Shown here one piece after another: positions 1 through 11,200 of a stretch of 48,483 nucleotides of DNA (position 1 is its first letter; each line of letters begins with the position of its first letter). A program made the position numbers and the translations under genes. Below the pieces are notes generated by a model. The model ran no database searches. It had not been told where the DNA came from and worked only from the letters and a program-made list of their open reading frames with translations. Source of the stretch: Dicyema japonicum (Eukaryota > Dicyemida > Rhombozoa > Dicyemidae); contig RDEW01000125.1 of assembly GCA_011109175.1 (NCBI GenBank), forward strand, positions 6,981 to 55,463. The letters run 5' to 3'.

Positions 1-119
1 CATTTACAAAAATCTACGTATCAAATGCATGAACACCCACAACAAAGTGAAAGCAACTGAGTTCAATATCTAAAGAAACAAAATTATGCGAAAAATCAAA
101 AAAATGTCAGATAAACCAC

Positions 120-398
120 GATACAGAGATACAAAACCTTGTAAATGAAGTAGGAAAATACAAACACGAAGCGTAAATGTATGCATCTGTAAAGATGCTA
201 GCGCGAATGAAGAAATCTGAAATTTTAACAGTTCATGATGAACTCGGAAGAACCATTTACAACAACCAGGAACGCACAGACACCGTAGCTGATCACTTCG
301 AAAAATATTTCAATTTTGAAAGCGAAGAAACGCTTTATCAGTTTGATGGAGTAATATTTAATCAAATTTTTTTATTACTAAATATTTTAAATTATTAA
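120..398 (+). mobile_element. Non-LTR retrotransposon pre-RT linker fragment
   Basis: A reading frame with one early stop runs from about 120 to 398. It includes the stretches MYASVKMLARMKKSEIL and VHDELGRTI, followed by an aromatic-rich HFEKYFNF segment. This layout (a charged helix, a 'D-x-G-R' turn, then an HF..YF segment) is typical of the linker just before the reverse transcriptase of many LINEs. A similar string (DQLGRTVTSD ... FNF) recurs at 14,600-14,735. The fragment stops in AT-rich DNA before any RT motif, so it is a truncated relic. The family is not assigned; an unrelated gene is possible. Confidence 0.4.
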
Positions 399-419
399 CT
401 TAAATTTAATCAACTTTTT

Positions 420-2990
420 TATTTAAATTACTTATAAAAAAATGAGTAACACTCTTGAACAAAATTGGAACAGTAGAAAAATCATCATAGAAAAACGACG
501 ATATTATGCAAAGAAAATAATTGGAAATGCAGCAAAAAATTATGGTCAAATCAAAAGTCATAGATATTCAGGATATTTATGTGCTATACCAGAAAAGTAA
601 AAACAGATAAGGTATAATCTTTTACAGGAACTGACTAGGAAAAAAACTGTCTGACTCACAACGATTTCAAGAGACGCGGTTGTTCCAAGACAATAAATAG
701 GGAAATAATAAATCCAAACATGAAATTGGAATGAAATTCCTCATAAATATAGCCATGGATGGATATGTATGCATCAATGAATGCCGTATTGTAAGTTTAA
801 ATAAAGAGCTTTTAATTTATTTTTTAAAGACAGTTTACTTGAGTGCTACTGTTGAATTCGTGATTTTTTACACATTCTTTAGTCATACACAATAGACCAA
901 TCCAACAAGTTGTTATTCATCTTAAAGAGGATGCGCTAGTTACTCGCGGAACTCGATCAATGATAAAGACCAGTAAGTAAATTTTCGTACTCATTAGAGA
1001 CAAACATGCACGTACAAAAATTTTAAATATTTAATTTATTAGTAATATTATTAATAAAGTGATCATTGAATATTTATTAACTTTACTGCTTATTAACATA
1101 ATTCTAAATTATAAAAATAACAACTTTGTAATTTGTTCGAAAAATTTCAGCATAATAATGGATCTCCTTGGATAGTAAACAGATAATCTCAATTTTCATA
1201 ATTTTGTTATGAGCAATGAAAAAAATCGTTCATCTGTGTTGCATCCAATAAATTTGTAGTTGACTTCATTGACCTCAAGAGGCCAATGCACAAAATTTAC
1301 AAGTTAACTAACCACGTGGGTAGATTAAGTGATTGTTGTTAACCAACATTCTCACACCCTGACCATACAGTTAATATCTAAGTAAACACAATCATTACCA
1401 AATTTCTCGACATCTCTGGGATGACTACATAATTATCACAGACCACGTTTATCTCACAGCTGACGAATCGCCACAATTCAATAATACAGTCCACAGGTTT
1501 ACTAAATTGAGAGATCACAGTAATATATTTGTTGTTGAAGCAAAATTGTGACGTCATATTCGTCTGAGGTTTTCGTAACGAATGATCTCTGATTGGAAGC
1601 AGTCTAAGTAATTCTAATTATGCTACCTATTAGATATATGTTAGCCTATGAATTTGTCTATCATTGAGCCATTTATTCGGTAACAAGTTCCACCACCTCA
1701 CTCATTTTGAAAATTTGAAAAAATAATAATATTAGCAATTAAACAATAAGTAAAACTACAATTATAATATAATATTATCATTGAAAGACCTTACACTTAA
1801 TATTTATCCATGACCAACTCTGTGATGAAGATACCATCATGAAAACTCTTCCTCTAATAACGAGCGATTTTAAGCTGAAAATGTAAGAAAGCGGGCCACC
1901 TCTCCATTTCTCTTTGGAAGCAAATACCTGTAATGGAAAATTGGATGATCGGTTGGTTTACACAAGCAGACGTTCTCCCTTGGGTTCCCTCTGGATTTTT
2001 CGACTATTTTTAAACTTACCAATAGCGTAATATGGTTAGTGCTAATATTAATTTTATATTAACAATATTAATATTCAATTTTCCATTTATGCGTAGTGTT
2101 GGAGTACTATCTCCCAAATATAAAATTTTCATTTATATCATCACAGACAGATAAAAGTCTGAAACAGCATCATAAAATGTTTTGCATGTCTGTTTTGACT
2201 ACTTAGGAGTCTTCCCAAAGTCAATATAGTTTGGGAATATAATTCGATGTTACTAGTTCGGACGTTCATTCAGAATACAGCTACTCTAACTTTATTGGGA
2301 TACTACTGTCTATTATCACAAAACGCTAATTCCCAAGTTAAAATCGACATCACTATAACCGACAAGCATTGAATCATATAACTATTACTCTCCACGTGCA
2401 GGTTCTGAGAGAAGAACCACCATGTTCTATTAATTTTGAGCTGGACAAGATTCGACACCGAATCAAACATGCATCCAGCTGTTCCTCGATAACTTCTATG
2501 AGTTTCCAATGTCTCCAAAGATTTATATCTCTCCCTGGCTCACTATAGGCTGAGAGGTCAAAACGGGCAAAGTACCCGACAAGGGCTTTCATCAGTCACG
2601 AAGCTTAGTAGACATTTCATACATAGAGGTACATCAGCATCTCAACATTAGACCCATCAACCACATGGCTTACTGATATGAACCCCCAAATCACCAAGAA
2701 ATCGTCATTTTATTAAGTGACGAAATCGTTGCACAAAACTTTATTAAAACAGCGAGAGATATGTTATTGTAGCCTTAAACTAGCATATGTAGTGTACAAT
2801 GAGTTGATTTCTTCCTTGTACTGAAAATCTGTTATTTCTTGAAAATAATCCAAATTATTAATTTTCCTCAAAGTTTTATTATCCTGGAAATTAAAACCTA
2901 AAAATATCAGCATTTTCAGGGATAGTTCAATTTCGTTCTGCAATTGAAGTTATAAAGCAACTTTGCATTTATAAAAGTCCATCAGGAAGC
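420..2990. other. No recognisable gene; AT-rich spacer
   Basis: This stretch is AT-rich with many stops in all frames. Two overlapping minus-strand open frames of about 70 codons lie at 2,303-2,592 in slightly richer sequence, but neither shows a motif I can name. Nothing else is supported. Confidence 0.4.
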
Positions 2991-3003
2991 TTAGTTTCCG
3001 TTC

Positions 3004-4075
3004 CTAATACAAGTACCCACGTACCTTTGACTTTGAAATTTCTTCGAGTCGGTTTAGATTGGCCACGTGTGAATTATAAATTTGAATCCAATATTCGGTG
3101 AATTGTGGATGTCGGTTACAGTCGAGGAATTTATAATCAACTCCTGAAATTTTAGAAACGTTAACGTCCTCGTCGAAGTTCAGAAAACTCGTTTTGATGT
3201 GATCTGTGAGATTCGAGCAGTCAATTTGGTAATCAGAGTCAACCGTTAGCTAAATTAGTCCAACTTCAACATTTTGAAGATCCTCAGTGGCCTTCGTGAA
3301 AATGTCGGACGTCGAGGTCGATTTCGAGAGCCTTTCGACAATCTCATTAATTTCCGAGACAACAAGATCGTCAGAATGGAAAAATCTCTGAACTTTATAT
3401 ATGCCAAACATCTAGTAGCTCCTCAAGTTCTTCGTTGAAGAGGTAAACCATGCAACTCAGTTCTTTATATTTGAGGGCAAACATATTGCGGTTTTTCGAA
3501 TTTTGAGGAATCTGCTTAAATTAAACTAAAACCGTTAAATTGGCGGATTTCTTGCGTTCTGGACAAACCGATGACTTTCTTAGCGACAAAGCCTTTTTGT
3601 GCGTTTTTTGAAACATGGACTGCTTTCCGCAAATATAAAATAATCTGGGTTATTTCGCTTAAAACCGAATTTTGGGATTCTTTGTGTAAATTTTGTATTT
3701 CTTCAATTCGCATTACTTTCTCGTCAAGAAAATTTATCAGGCTAGTCTTATCCCGTAATTCCTCCATGATGGAATTTTTGAACAAGTTTATTGCCGACGT
3801 TAAACGTCTAATTTGAATATTTATGGTGGCTCACTGGTTTTCTAGTGGTTGGATCTTTTCTTGAAATTCAATCGTGGCGGCATTGGCTTGCTAGTTAATT
3901 TTAACATTAATTCACCTGAATATAGGAATTTGAGATTTTTATTATTTTCTGCAAATAATTTCTGTGGGATTATTTATATTTGATACAATAAAATTTGTTG
4001 GGAGAATAGGGAACCCTTTTTCTTTTCTTTCAAAATTTGAATTAATTTATTCAAATCTGAAGCAGAATCCAACAT
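3004..4075 (-). pseudogene. Decayed coiled-coil protein gene, unrecognised
   Basis: Reading leftward from an ATG at 4,075 (MLDSASDLNKLIQILKEKKK), protein-like sequence continues for about 1 kb with at least three in-frame stops and several frame changes. The best block is 3,516-3,785: charged, heptad-like helices such as LINFLDEKVMRIEEIQNLHK. Further blocks contain EINEIVERLSKSTSTSDIF and a final VANLNRLEEISKSKV, after which a GTACGTG string could be a splice donor or simple decay. Composition is that of a long coiled-coil protein such as a kinetochore, nucleoporin or spindle component, but no family motif is clear. The stops include TGA and TAG, so codon reassignment does not explain them. 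The gene looks dead. Confidence 0.4.
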
Positions 4076-4502
4076 TATGGTAATAAGCTGATTAAAAATT
4101 TATTTTAAATTTAAAATTAATTTTTAAAAATTAAAATAAATAATTTAATATTTTCGTACCGAAGTAGTGTGCCAATAATAATCTGACTTCCTTTCTATTT
4201 GTTCGAATTATTCTAAGTGACCTGGAAGCCCAAATTTGCGAGAACCCCATGGTTCTGAAATGCCTGGATAATACAATCTTTGTTTCTAACTATCAATATG
4301 TTCAAATGTCTTCGAATATCTCAAAAGCTGTTCGATTACCTATTGGTCTCTAATTATTTTAATATAATGACGATGCTTAGACAAGGTACAACAATTAGTT
4401 CAACTTTATTGCAAGATTATTCGATGTGTTTAATAGATCAGCTTTACCGAATATCACTATTATTAGAACATAGAAATGTAGGGTTTCCTGACAATCTCGT
4501 AA

Positions 4503-4564
4503 TTTCCCGAATAATAACGTCACTTTCCCTACCAATAACGTCATTTTCCGATTAATAGCGTCAC
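4503..4564 (+). repeat. Three tandem copies of a 21-bp unit
   Basis: Three adjacent units (4,503-4,523, 4,524-4,544, 4,545-4,564) each start TTTCC and end with AATAACGTCA or AATAGCGTCA. The last unit is one base shorter and more diverged. They lie just upstream of the decayed coiled-coil gene and translate on the minus strand as a short repeated peptide, probably by chance. Confidence 0.85.
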
Positions 4565-5559
4565 TAAATTTTTTAAGGATATAAAACAATTTTTTTAATT
4601 TCTCATCTTCAACACATACTCTTGAAACTTATATTTTTCCACGTGCTGAATAAATTCTCAATTGGATTTAGAAATGGCTAATAAGTGGTACTGGAACATG
4701 AAGATTGTCCATCAAATGATTAATACGGATATTGCCAAAGATGTCGGGTATTCATCTTCATAACAAAGATTTTTTAAGGATTCAAGAAAAATTGACTTTT
4801 ATTAGTCATTGAAGCAATTTCTGGTTCTGATGGTCCCTACAGGACTATAGGTAGAAGATCCTGAAATAGCTCTTTTCGCCTTGGTCTTTAGGTTACTGAA
4901 AATTTGACCTCATTATGAGTTTAAAGATGTTCTATTATCCAAAAAATTTATTTATCCTTAAGTTCACCATTTCTTCCATTCATATTTGAGTAAAGGGAAC
5001 GAGAGGTTATCTCCATCATGAGGATATTAATTAATTCTGTATGATAAAGATGCGTCACCACATCAACCTCAATTGGATGATCCCTTGGCTTGTAGTGATG
5101 TCACAGTTTAATGACATGAGCTATCAGAAATATCACGAATCCACAAGAATACAAGAACTGTTAGGGTTCAATTAAATTCTGCATCCATATTACGGAATTA
5201 GGCATTGGATGACAGCAAGGTTAGTAATTGCCTGGGACCGAATGCAATCAAGCATTAAGAGAGTGTGTTGGGCGCTCCCATAACTACATTAATCTTACTG
5301 GTAGTCGGATGTGATTGATAATATCACTAATCTTGTAAATGATGGGAATATTTCGGCAACGAATGGCCTTATTTATTACAAATCATTGATAGTTTTCGTA
5401 ATGGAGGACTTTTAAGATGGAAGAGAAATTTTTTGATGTCATGAATGTAGAAATATGTCACATGGGTGGCTTGATTCCTGTGTGCAACCTGTTTGTTTAC
5501 GTGTTTCCATGGTAACAAGATGTCAATTGCTAGATTTAACAAATTCTTTAAGTCTTGAC
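4565..5559. other. No recognisable gene
   Basis: Mixed-composition DNA with short protein-like scraps but no open frame of useful length and no motif that I can name. Nothing is supported here. Confidence 0.35.
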
Positions 5560-5745
5560 ATTAAGACCGATCTTCTTCAAAAAAATTCAACCTATACATA
5601 CATTGAGAGACCTGACTTATGATTGGTAGGCCTTCTGCGAATTTGGACCCCCGCAATTCAGATCTTCTCAGTCTCTGATCCAGAGCGAAGCCAGACCTTA
5701 TGGTTCGGAGTCTCCTCCCCCCGCTTGTGGATTCCTTCTTGATGT
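5560..5745 (-). mobile_element. LINE ORF1 (zinc-knuckle type) fragment, internally deleted
   Basis: This segment matches two separate parts of the block at 42,945-43,400. The string TTAAGACCGATCTTCTTC at 5,562 matches 42,956 onward, and 5,601-5,745 matches 43,222-43,375 (shared GCCTTC, CAGAGCGAAGCCAGACCTT, GGTTC.GAGTCTCC). The middle, which in the other copy carries the zinc knuckle, is missing. It is therefore an internally deleted relic of the same element on the same strand. Confidence 0.55.
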
Positions 5746-5907
5746 GTTCAACTCATTATCATGTACGAAGTCCAAATTTGTACCCCTGTATCTTTACTAT
5801 GTGTACTTATTTGAGTATTCAGTATTGATTTTAAGAATAAAAGAATTTTTATTAAAAATGATTTGGTTTAAAAAACAAATACTGTATTTTACGAAAAATT
5901 ATTTTAT

Positions 5908-6168
5908 CTATAGATCCTCCAAGGCAGGACACACTATTTAAATAAATAATAGTGATCATACTAATGATGATCAAATGAATGCTCTTCACTATTTTTTCTT
6001 TGTTTTGTGTGATTCCTTTAGTGAATGTTCACTGATTACGACGTCACTCATCAAGTCAAAGGATCGCAGATGGTGGAACCTTTTGTCAGAATGTACAAAA
6101 GCGAGATTAGAACTAGAGGTCATCAAGCATTTTGCTCAGTTCTCATTACACTGCGCCACCTGTTTTTA
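5908..6168 (-). mobile_element. tRNA-derived SINE, copy 1
   Basis: On the minus strand a tRNA-like head (GGTGGCGCAGTG as A box, TAGTTCTAATCTCGC as B box) lies at about 6,106-6,166. It is followed by a body with AGGTTCCAC and GAGTGACGTCGTAATCAGTGA, then a T/A-rich zone and an end near GTGTGTCCTGCCT. The same order of blocks occurs at 32,812-33,095, and parts occur at four other sites in the window. The head cannot fold as a real tRNA because no acceptor stem closes. Pol III transcription would be expected for the family, but this copy is degraded. Confidence 0.6.
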
Positions 6169-6879
6169 ACCTTACCCTCTATATGAACTGTAACAATCGA
6201 TATTGCGGTGTAATGAAATTGAATTGATCATATTTTTTAGTAACGAACAATGGAGGGGTTCTCACAACTGCAAGGAATAAACGTCTTCTACTTTTTATGC
6301 AGTGATAGATCGACTTATGTGATATTAGTTAGTCTTCTAAAGTTCTCTACATATTGTTTGGTTGACCGCTCATAGTATAATCATCCAACCAACATACATT
6401 GGCATTACAAAATCTGATGCTGAACAGAGCTGAACCCACGGACCCATAAGGATAAACTATTTACTGTAATGTCAGATTTGAGATCGAGCAGAATCACATC
6501 ACGGCATATAGAGTCGAAAACGTATATCATGCGCGCCTGTGAACGTCGTAGTTTTTCAGTGTATCTAGACGTCCCAGTTTCTTGAGTTGAGTAAACAAAT
6601 AGACAATAAATAAATAAGAATTTATGAGCACAGACTGACTATTTTTTAATTTTAGAGGCGAAAATAAAAAAATATATTTTTATTCACGTAATTCCTATGT
6701 ATCAATGAACTGATCAGAAGCCTGGATCGTTCTCTAGTGGTTTAAAGATTTCTTCTTTTTCTCGGTTGTCTAAACCAACAAGTTAAGAATTTCAGGACTT
6801 AAAAAACTCCGAAGAACAGAGACAAAAAATAGAAATCAAACATAATTGGCCAAATTACTTTAACTTACTTTACTTTAAC
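6169..6879. other. No recognisable gene
   Basis: AT-rich spacer between a SINE and an RT fragment. No open frame, repeat or motif of note was seen. Confidence 0.4.
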
Positions 6880-7475
6880 AACTTTATTAGCAAGGAAAAA
6901 TTAAAGAGGGAGTTACTTGGCCTCATGCGCAAGTCCTGCAAACGCTTGGACTCTTCTCTAGGCTCTCAGACCCCTCTTATCGTTTATTCTGTGCTGCAAC
7001 ATACAAGTCAATGATGGCATCTTTTTTCAGGTAGTTTTTCAGTTTTTTCCTGCTGCATCTCTTATCGACATTACTAGCAAATTTTCATCTTCATCTAGCT
7101 TCTCGTCGAGCCTTTTGTGTAGGCAATCTTGATCCCTGCTCCCTCGATTTTTCAAGAAAAGATAAAACGCTCTTGATGCAGTGTAATGTCATCCTTTCCA
7201 GTCCATAAAGGAGTGATGGGATGATCGTAAGTGAAAAAATAAATAAAAACATATCCGTTTCGAGTCTCAATTTTTTCATACAAAATAACGTATGGTGGCT
7301 TTCTTCTTTTTGAGTTTAGAATCGCACAATTTGCTCCCAGATTTCTCAAAAGCTGTTCCGAGATACTTCAAGGAGCTCACAATGTTGATTCCGCATATGG
7401 AGTCTTTCTGATTTCCTTTACCATTCCGACCGAAAACATCGTCACCACGAAATTGAGTCTGACCCCCATTAAATT
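6880..7475 (-). mobile_element. Probable LINE reverse-transcriptase C-terminal fragment
   Basis: Minus-strand frames contain a KYLGT-like turn, FEKSG, CDSKLKKKKATI, then IPSLLYGLERMTLH. In RTE and related LINEs the thumb region has the order 'KYLG ... I..RI ... LLYG.E.WTL', and the order matches here. Downstream is DEDENLLVMSIRDAAGK. Frames change several times and stops are frequent. The sequence differs clearly from the RTE copies at 17.2 and 26.3 kb, so it would be another family. Confidence is limited because only short motifs are conserved. Confidence 0.35.
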
Positions 7476-8189
7476 ATTAACACTGGAATTTTATCGGTTC
7501 AACCGCACCCAGGATGTACAATCGAACATTGTGCCATGGATTGCAAATCCAAGTCCATAGTGACGACATGTTGTCGGGAATGTAATAAAGAGTACTTACG
7601 ATTTGCAATGTTTCATTGTCAGCTATTTTTGTAGCCGTTGTTGCATGCATCGTTCCATGTCCCATAAATGATGGCTTTTATCATAATCTCAAATTTGGGT
7701 CCCCAAGAATTTAAATGTAACACTAATGACTATTACTTTTTCGATGTATAAGTTTAAATTAAAATTTAGACATTAGTTACAAATAGAAACGATGACATTA
7801 GTTACAAGTGACATTAGTTACAAGCTATACTCCAGGCCCTTAAGGACAATAGAAATTGTCACGAACAATGGGAATCATATAATAACGACTGTGCTGGGTT
7901 CTATTCTCTTAAAAGTTACTTGTTTATAGTTTCTCTATATATTCTGTTCCCTATCTTTCCGCTTATAGTGGCATTATGTGTTCTATCCATATCAGGTCAC
8001 TCCAGTGCAAAATGGCACAAAACCATTTGCTTTTCCTAAATTCAGTTAATATAAGTAGGTAACTTGCTCAACTCTTGTCATCGATATGATTCGGATTTCG
8101 AAAATTTCTGAAATATCTGCTGAAATATAAATCCTTGTTTTAATATTTAAATTAATCCAGAAATCTTAAATCGGCAATCTGTTATCATT
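7476..8189. other. No recognisable gene
   Basis: A 62-codon minus-strand frame at 7,477-7,665 has no motif that I recognise; it could be more of the LINE relic to its left. The rest is AT-rich. The string GACATTAGTTACAA recurs near 7,790 and 7,808. Confidence 0.35.
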
Positions 8190-9215
8190 TTTTGAGCAAG
8201 AAGAAAGACGCATGCGGATCCAAAAATGATACTCTCTTTGTAAAAGCTTCAACTTCATTATTCTTACTGGTAAGGCATTTTTCCAGCTCGCCGTTTCCGA
8301 GAGGGCAGCCAAGGAAGTGTACCTTGTCCAAGGAGGATATGTTAAACCTAGAAGTAAAGATCTGAATTCTTGGCAGTAAAAAGAGTAAATGCCGGGAGGT
8401 CTTCTGGCATTGTCAAGTACCCTGGTTCGGTGGTCTTAATAACTCCAAGACTTCACGGCACGGCTTCAACAGCGTTTCGTCACAAGACACCACTCTTACA
8501 ACTGCGCGAACGTCCCCTTCCATTAGTTTTCGGTTCACCCTCTCTCGAAATGCTTTAGAATCTTCCTGTTTACTTCCAGCTTCTGTAGACAACTGTTTGC
8601 ACCGAAATACTTGCTCAGACTCAATTCCAGAGTCTTGCTGCGTTGAAGTGGCAAAAAGGCAGAAGTATTCTTGATTTTTGAGGCCAGTGATCCGTTGCGA
8701 GCTTGCTCTGAGGCAGAAATTCCAAGGGTCATAGGTGCAAAGCTCAGTTGACGTATCCAAGAGGCCTGGTCGCTGGTGCTGATGGTTTTACCAATTAATG
8801 ACGTGAGGCATTCAGCAGCGGGAATTCGAGCGGCCTTTGGTATTCTCAGTGGAATCCGTCTACCTTTCCGACTCTCCGATAGGCGTAACAAAAAGGGTTC
8901 GATTTGTCCAGAAGAGTAAGAGGGATGACTGAATTCAGTCGGATGGCTGCACCGAGCGAGGTCGGATCCATACAGTATGCGCAGTCCCATTTGTAAAGAG
9001 ATCTCACAGCCAATTTCGATATTCGGACACACCCGAGGTGGAAATATCTATTGCAAATGTACAACTCAAACCGTACTTCCTCGCGTTGCAATATACGCAA
9101 GACTCGCACAGCTCTTTTGACCTCGCAGGTAAAAGGAGTAATTCTTTGAGTGTAGCTTGATCCATAGCAGGGCAGTGAGCAGAGTCAGACCTAGCCTGAT
9201 TATTTTTCTGCATTT
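8190..9215 (-). mobile_element. PHD-finger LINE, copy A: N-terminus joined to RT thumb
   Basis: Read leftward, the copy starts with a PHD-like zinc finger: CESCVYCNARKYGL, then after a frame change CNRYFHLGCVRISK and a final WDCAYC (9,160-8,960). Next comes RRIPLRIPKAARIPAAECL and SWIRQLSFAPMTLGI, which aligns with the same region at 39.4-39.6 kb, and KLMEGDVRAVVRVVSCDETLL at about 8,530-8,460. The RT palm is missing. Sequence resumes in the RT thumb region with VHFLGCPLGNGELEK and LDPHASFFLLKK (8,325-8,190). The order PHD, linker, RT is known from a LINE family common in marine invertebrates. This copy is internally deleted and frameshifted. Confidence 0.75.
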
Positions 9216-9447
9216 TCTTTTCTGATTTTCCTTTCTTTTTGTTTTCTTTTTTTCTTTTTTCTTGGGCACCACAACGACCACAACGTGCGAGAACAACGAT
9301 TTTATTTTGTTTGAAAAAAATTGGGTTTAAATACTTACCAAAATATTTGACGTCCGGATTTTTGTAGAAGGCAAAAGTAAAGCTTATAATTTAAAATTCA
9401 ATTTTTTATTAAAAAAATTAATCATTATTTAGAAAAAAATTGAGAAA

Positions 9448-9905
9448 TTGACTGTTCCGTTTTTTATCTGTATCGATCACCCAGTTCACGCTCTGCTAAG
9501 TAACAATAACCGCAGATATATACGCAGGACCCTCTTTGACCTACAAAGAGCCTTGTCGAAGATCACCCCCCCTCAAGAAGACTCAACTTGGACCCGCCGA
9601 ATCCATGATTTCATCTCAACACGGGCTATTAGGACACTTCAATATAACAAAGTCTTGGAGCGCTTCCCCCCTGATATCAGTCCAACGGAACAATCGCTCC
9701 CGAGGAAGATCAGAATCGGACTGGCTCGCCTACGATGTGGACACCACCCTTTTCTGGCTGACAGAGTAGTTCGGGACCTTTTCTCTGCCCTGGACCACCG
9801 GATGCAAAAGTCGAGGATCTCTGGGAGCGGCCTGTCCGGACTGCACGCTCTCTGATGGTCACCGGCTTCCCACTTGCTGGCGAAGCCGGGGTTAATAATT
9901 TGTAT
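9448..9905 (+). mobile_element. Jockey/CR1-like LINE 3' end
   Basis: An open frame of 135 codons (9,448-9,855) contains the C-terminal RT-family signature SLPRKIRIGLARLRCGHHPFL. This matches the 'LPR..R..LAQLRSG..' block found after the RT in jockey-type elements. A frame change then gives DAKVEDLWERPVRTARSL, in the place where such elements carry a Cys/His-rich tail; most of its cysteines are gone here. The element ends in a perfect hairpin (9,862-9,889) followed by GGTTAATAATT. The 5' part is missing, as is usual for truncated LINE insertions. Confidence 0.75.
9862..9889 (+). other. 3'-terminal LINE hairpin
   Basis: CCGGCTTC (9,862-9,869) pairs perfectly with GAAGCCGG (9,882-9,889) around a 12-nt loop, directly before GGTTAATAA. 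Equivalent stems with different bases occur at 19,162-19,209, 29,626-29,676 and 12,637-12,661 (minus strand). In LINEs of the stringent type a 3' stem-loop is the site where the RT binds its RNA. Confidence 0.75.
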
Positions 9906-10339
9906 TTAATTTATCTGTATCGCTGTATGTAATAAATTCCCATATAGAAATACTCAATATTGAATGACACATTGATATATCTTGAATATATTGATTAGTC
10001 AGAATAGTGTAGAAGACAAGCAAACATTGAATTAACAAAATATTTATCGAAAACACTTTGATAACAGCCTTCGTTGCTATTAACTGACCTTAATAATATA
10101 GATAGATAAATGTATATTCAATTGTATCTTTGATTAAATTAACTAGAAATATTAAAACAATAATACATAATAAAAAAATATAAATAGGTCAACAGCAACA
10201 AGACATAAGAACAGCGAGTTGACGGGCTATATTTGAAACTAGGTTTACCATGTAATAAATATATTTTTAAGTTAATAATTTTGAAAAAAAAACAAATTTG
10301 ATTTTAACGCGAAAACTAACAGTTAACTGCTGGCTGCTC
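9906..10339. other. AT-rich spacer
   Basis: No gene or repeat recognised; the sequence is strongly AT-rich. Confidence 0.5.
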
Positions 10340-11200
10340 TCATAATTGAAAATTTAACTTGGACAGCTTCAAATCGCTAGAAAAAGCAATCAAATACTTT
10401 ACTTGCACAATTCTAGAAGCAAGATCATTGGCTATTCCCAAGCATCGTCTAAATTCCTCTAATGGTCGAGGGAAGTCGGCATTGATCAAAGAAAGAAATC
10501 ACCTCAAAAAATCTAATTGGATCACATTAGAAACGAAAATTCACCTGGACCGACTCAACGCCTGGGAAATGAAGAACCGACTCACGATAAATTCCAGAAA
10601 GTTGGTCACGTCTATGTTTACTTTGGACGAAAGGTTGGGGAAGATGACTGTCAAGTTATGACTGTCAAGTTAAAATTGGACAACGTTAAAATCCCCTTCA
10701 GTAAATGTCAGAAGATCCTGGGCGTGACACTGGATACACACTAATGTTTGTCACCACATGTGAGAAACATTGTTATGAAGTGCGAGAAGAGGATTAATGT
10801 ATTAAAATGTTTATCTGGAATATGGAAGACAGGTACCCACCCATTCTTGATGAACATTTGCAAACAATACATTGAACCATGCTTCTCGTACGCGTGTGCT
10901 TTGTGACGAACACTAAGAAAATCGAGGACGTTCAAAAGAAGGCATTCAGAATGACGGAGCGGTGATTTTTTGGGAGACACAGAACCGGACCGACTACTAT
11001 GGAGGCCCTCATTAAACAAAACTCCGGCATGCGGGAAGGTGGCCCTGCAAATACAGTCAGCCACCCAGTACGAGCTTGTGTGGGTACGAGGGGGGAGCAC
11101 CGGAAAGAATGAGGATTTTGGCAGAACGCATCGAGATCACGTGATAGTTAGTTTTGGTTTACCGTGGTCTTGGGTGTTAAATAAATAAAATTTCCTCTGA
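10340..11200 (+). mobile_element. Jockey/CR1-like LINE with internal deletion
   Basis: The segment starts in the linker before the RT (KHRLNSSNGRGKSALIKERN, also seen on the minus strand near 28,970). It jumps directly to the region after the RT catalytic YADD (LDRLNAWEMKNRLTINSRK), so most of the RT palm is deleted. It continues with KIPFSKCQKILGVTLDTH, MKCEKRINVLKCLSGIWK and TGTHPFLMNICKQYIEP, the thumb region, also seen at 36.9-37.4 kb. A 14-bp tandem duplication (10,644-10,671) adds a frame change. The end (VSFGLPWSWVLNK, then TAAATAAATAAAA) resembles 20,600-20,665 and the minus strand near 44,815, so this is the family's 3' end. Confidence 0.75.

Noticed and set aside
3004-4075. Stop-codon reassignment to explain the broken coiled-coil gene
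   Set aside because: Both TAG and TGA interrupt it, and frame changes occur as well, so one reassigned codon cannot restore the frame.
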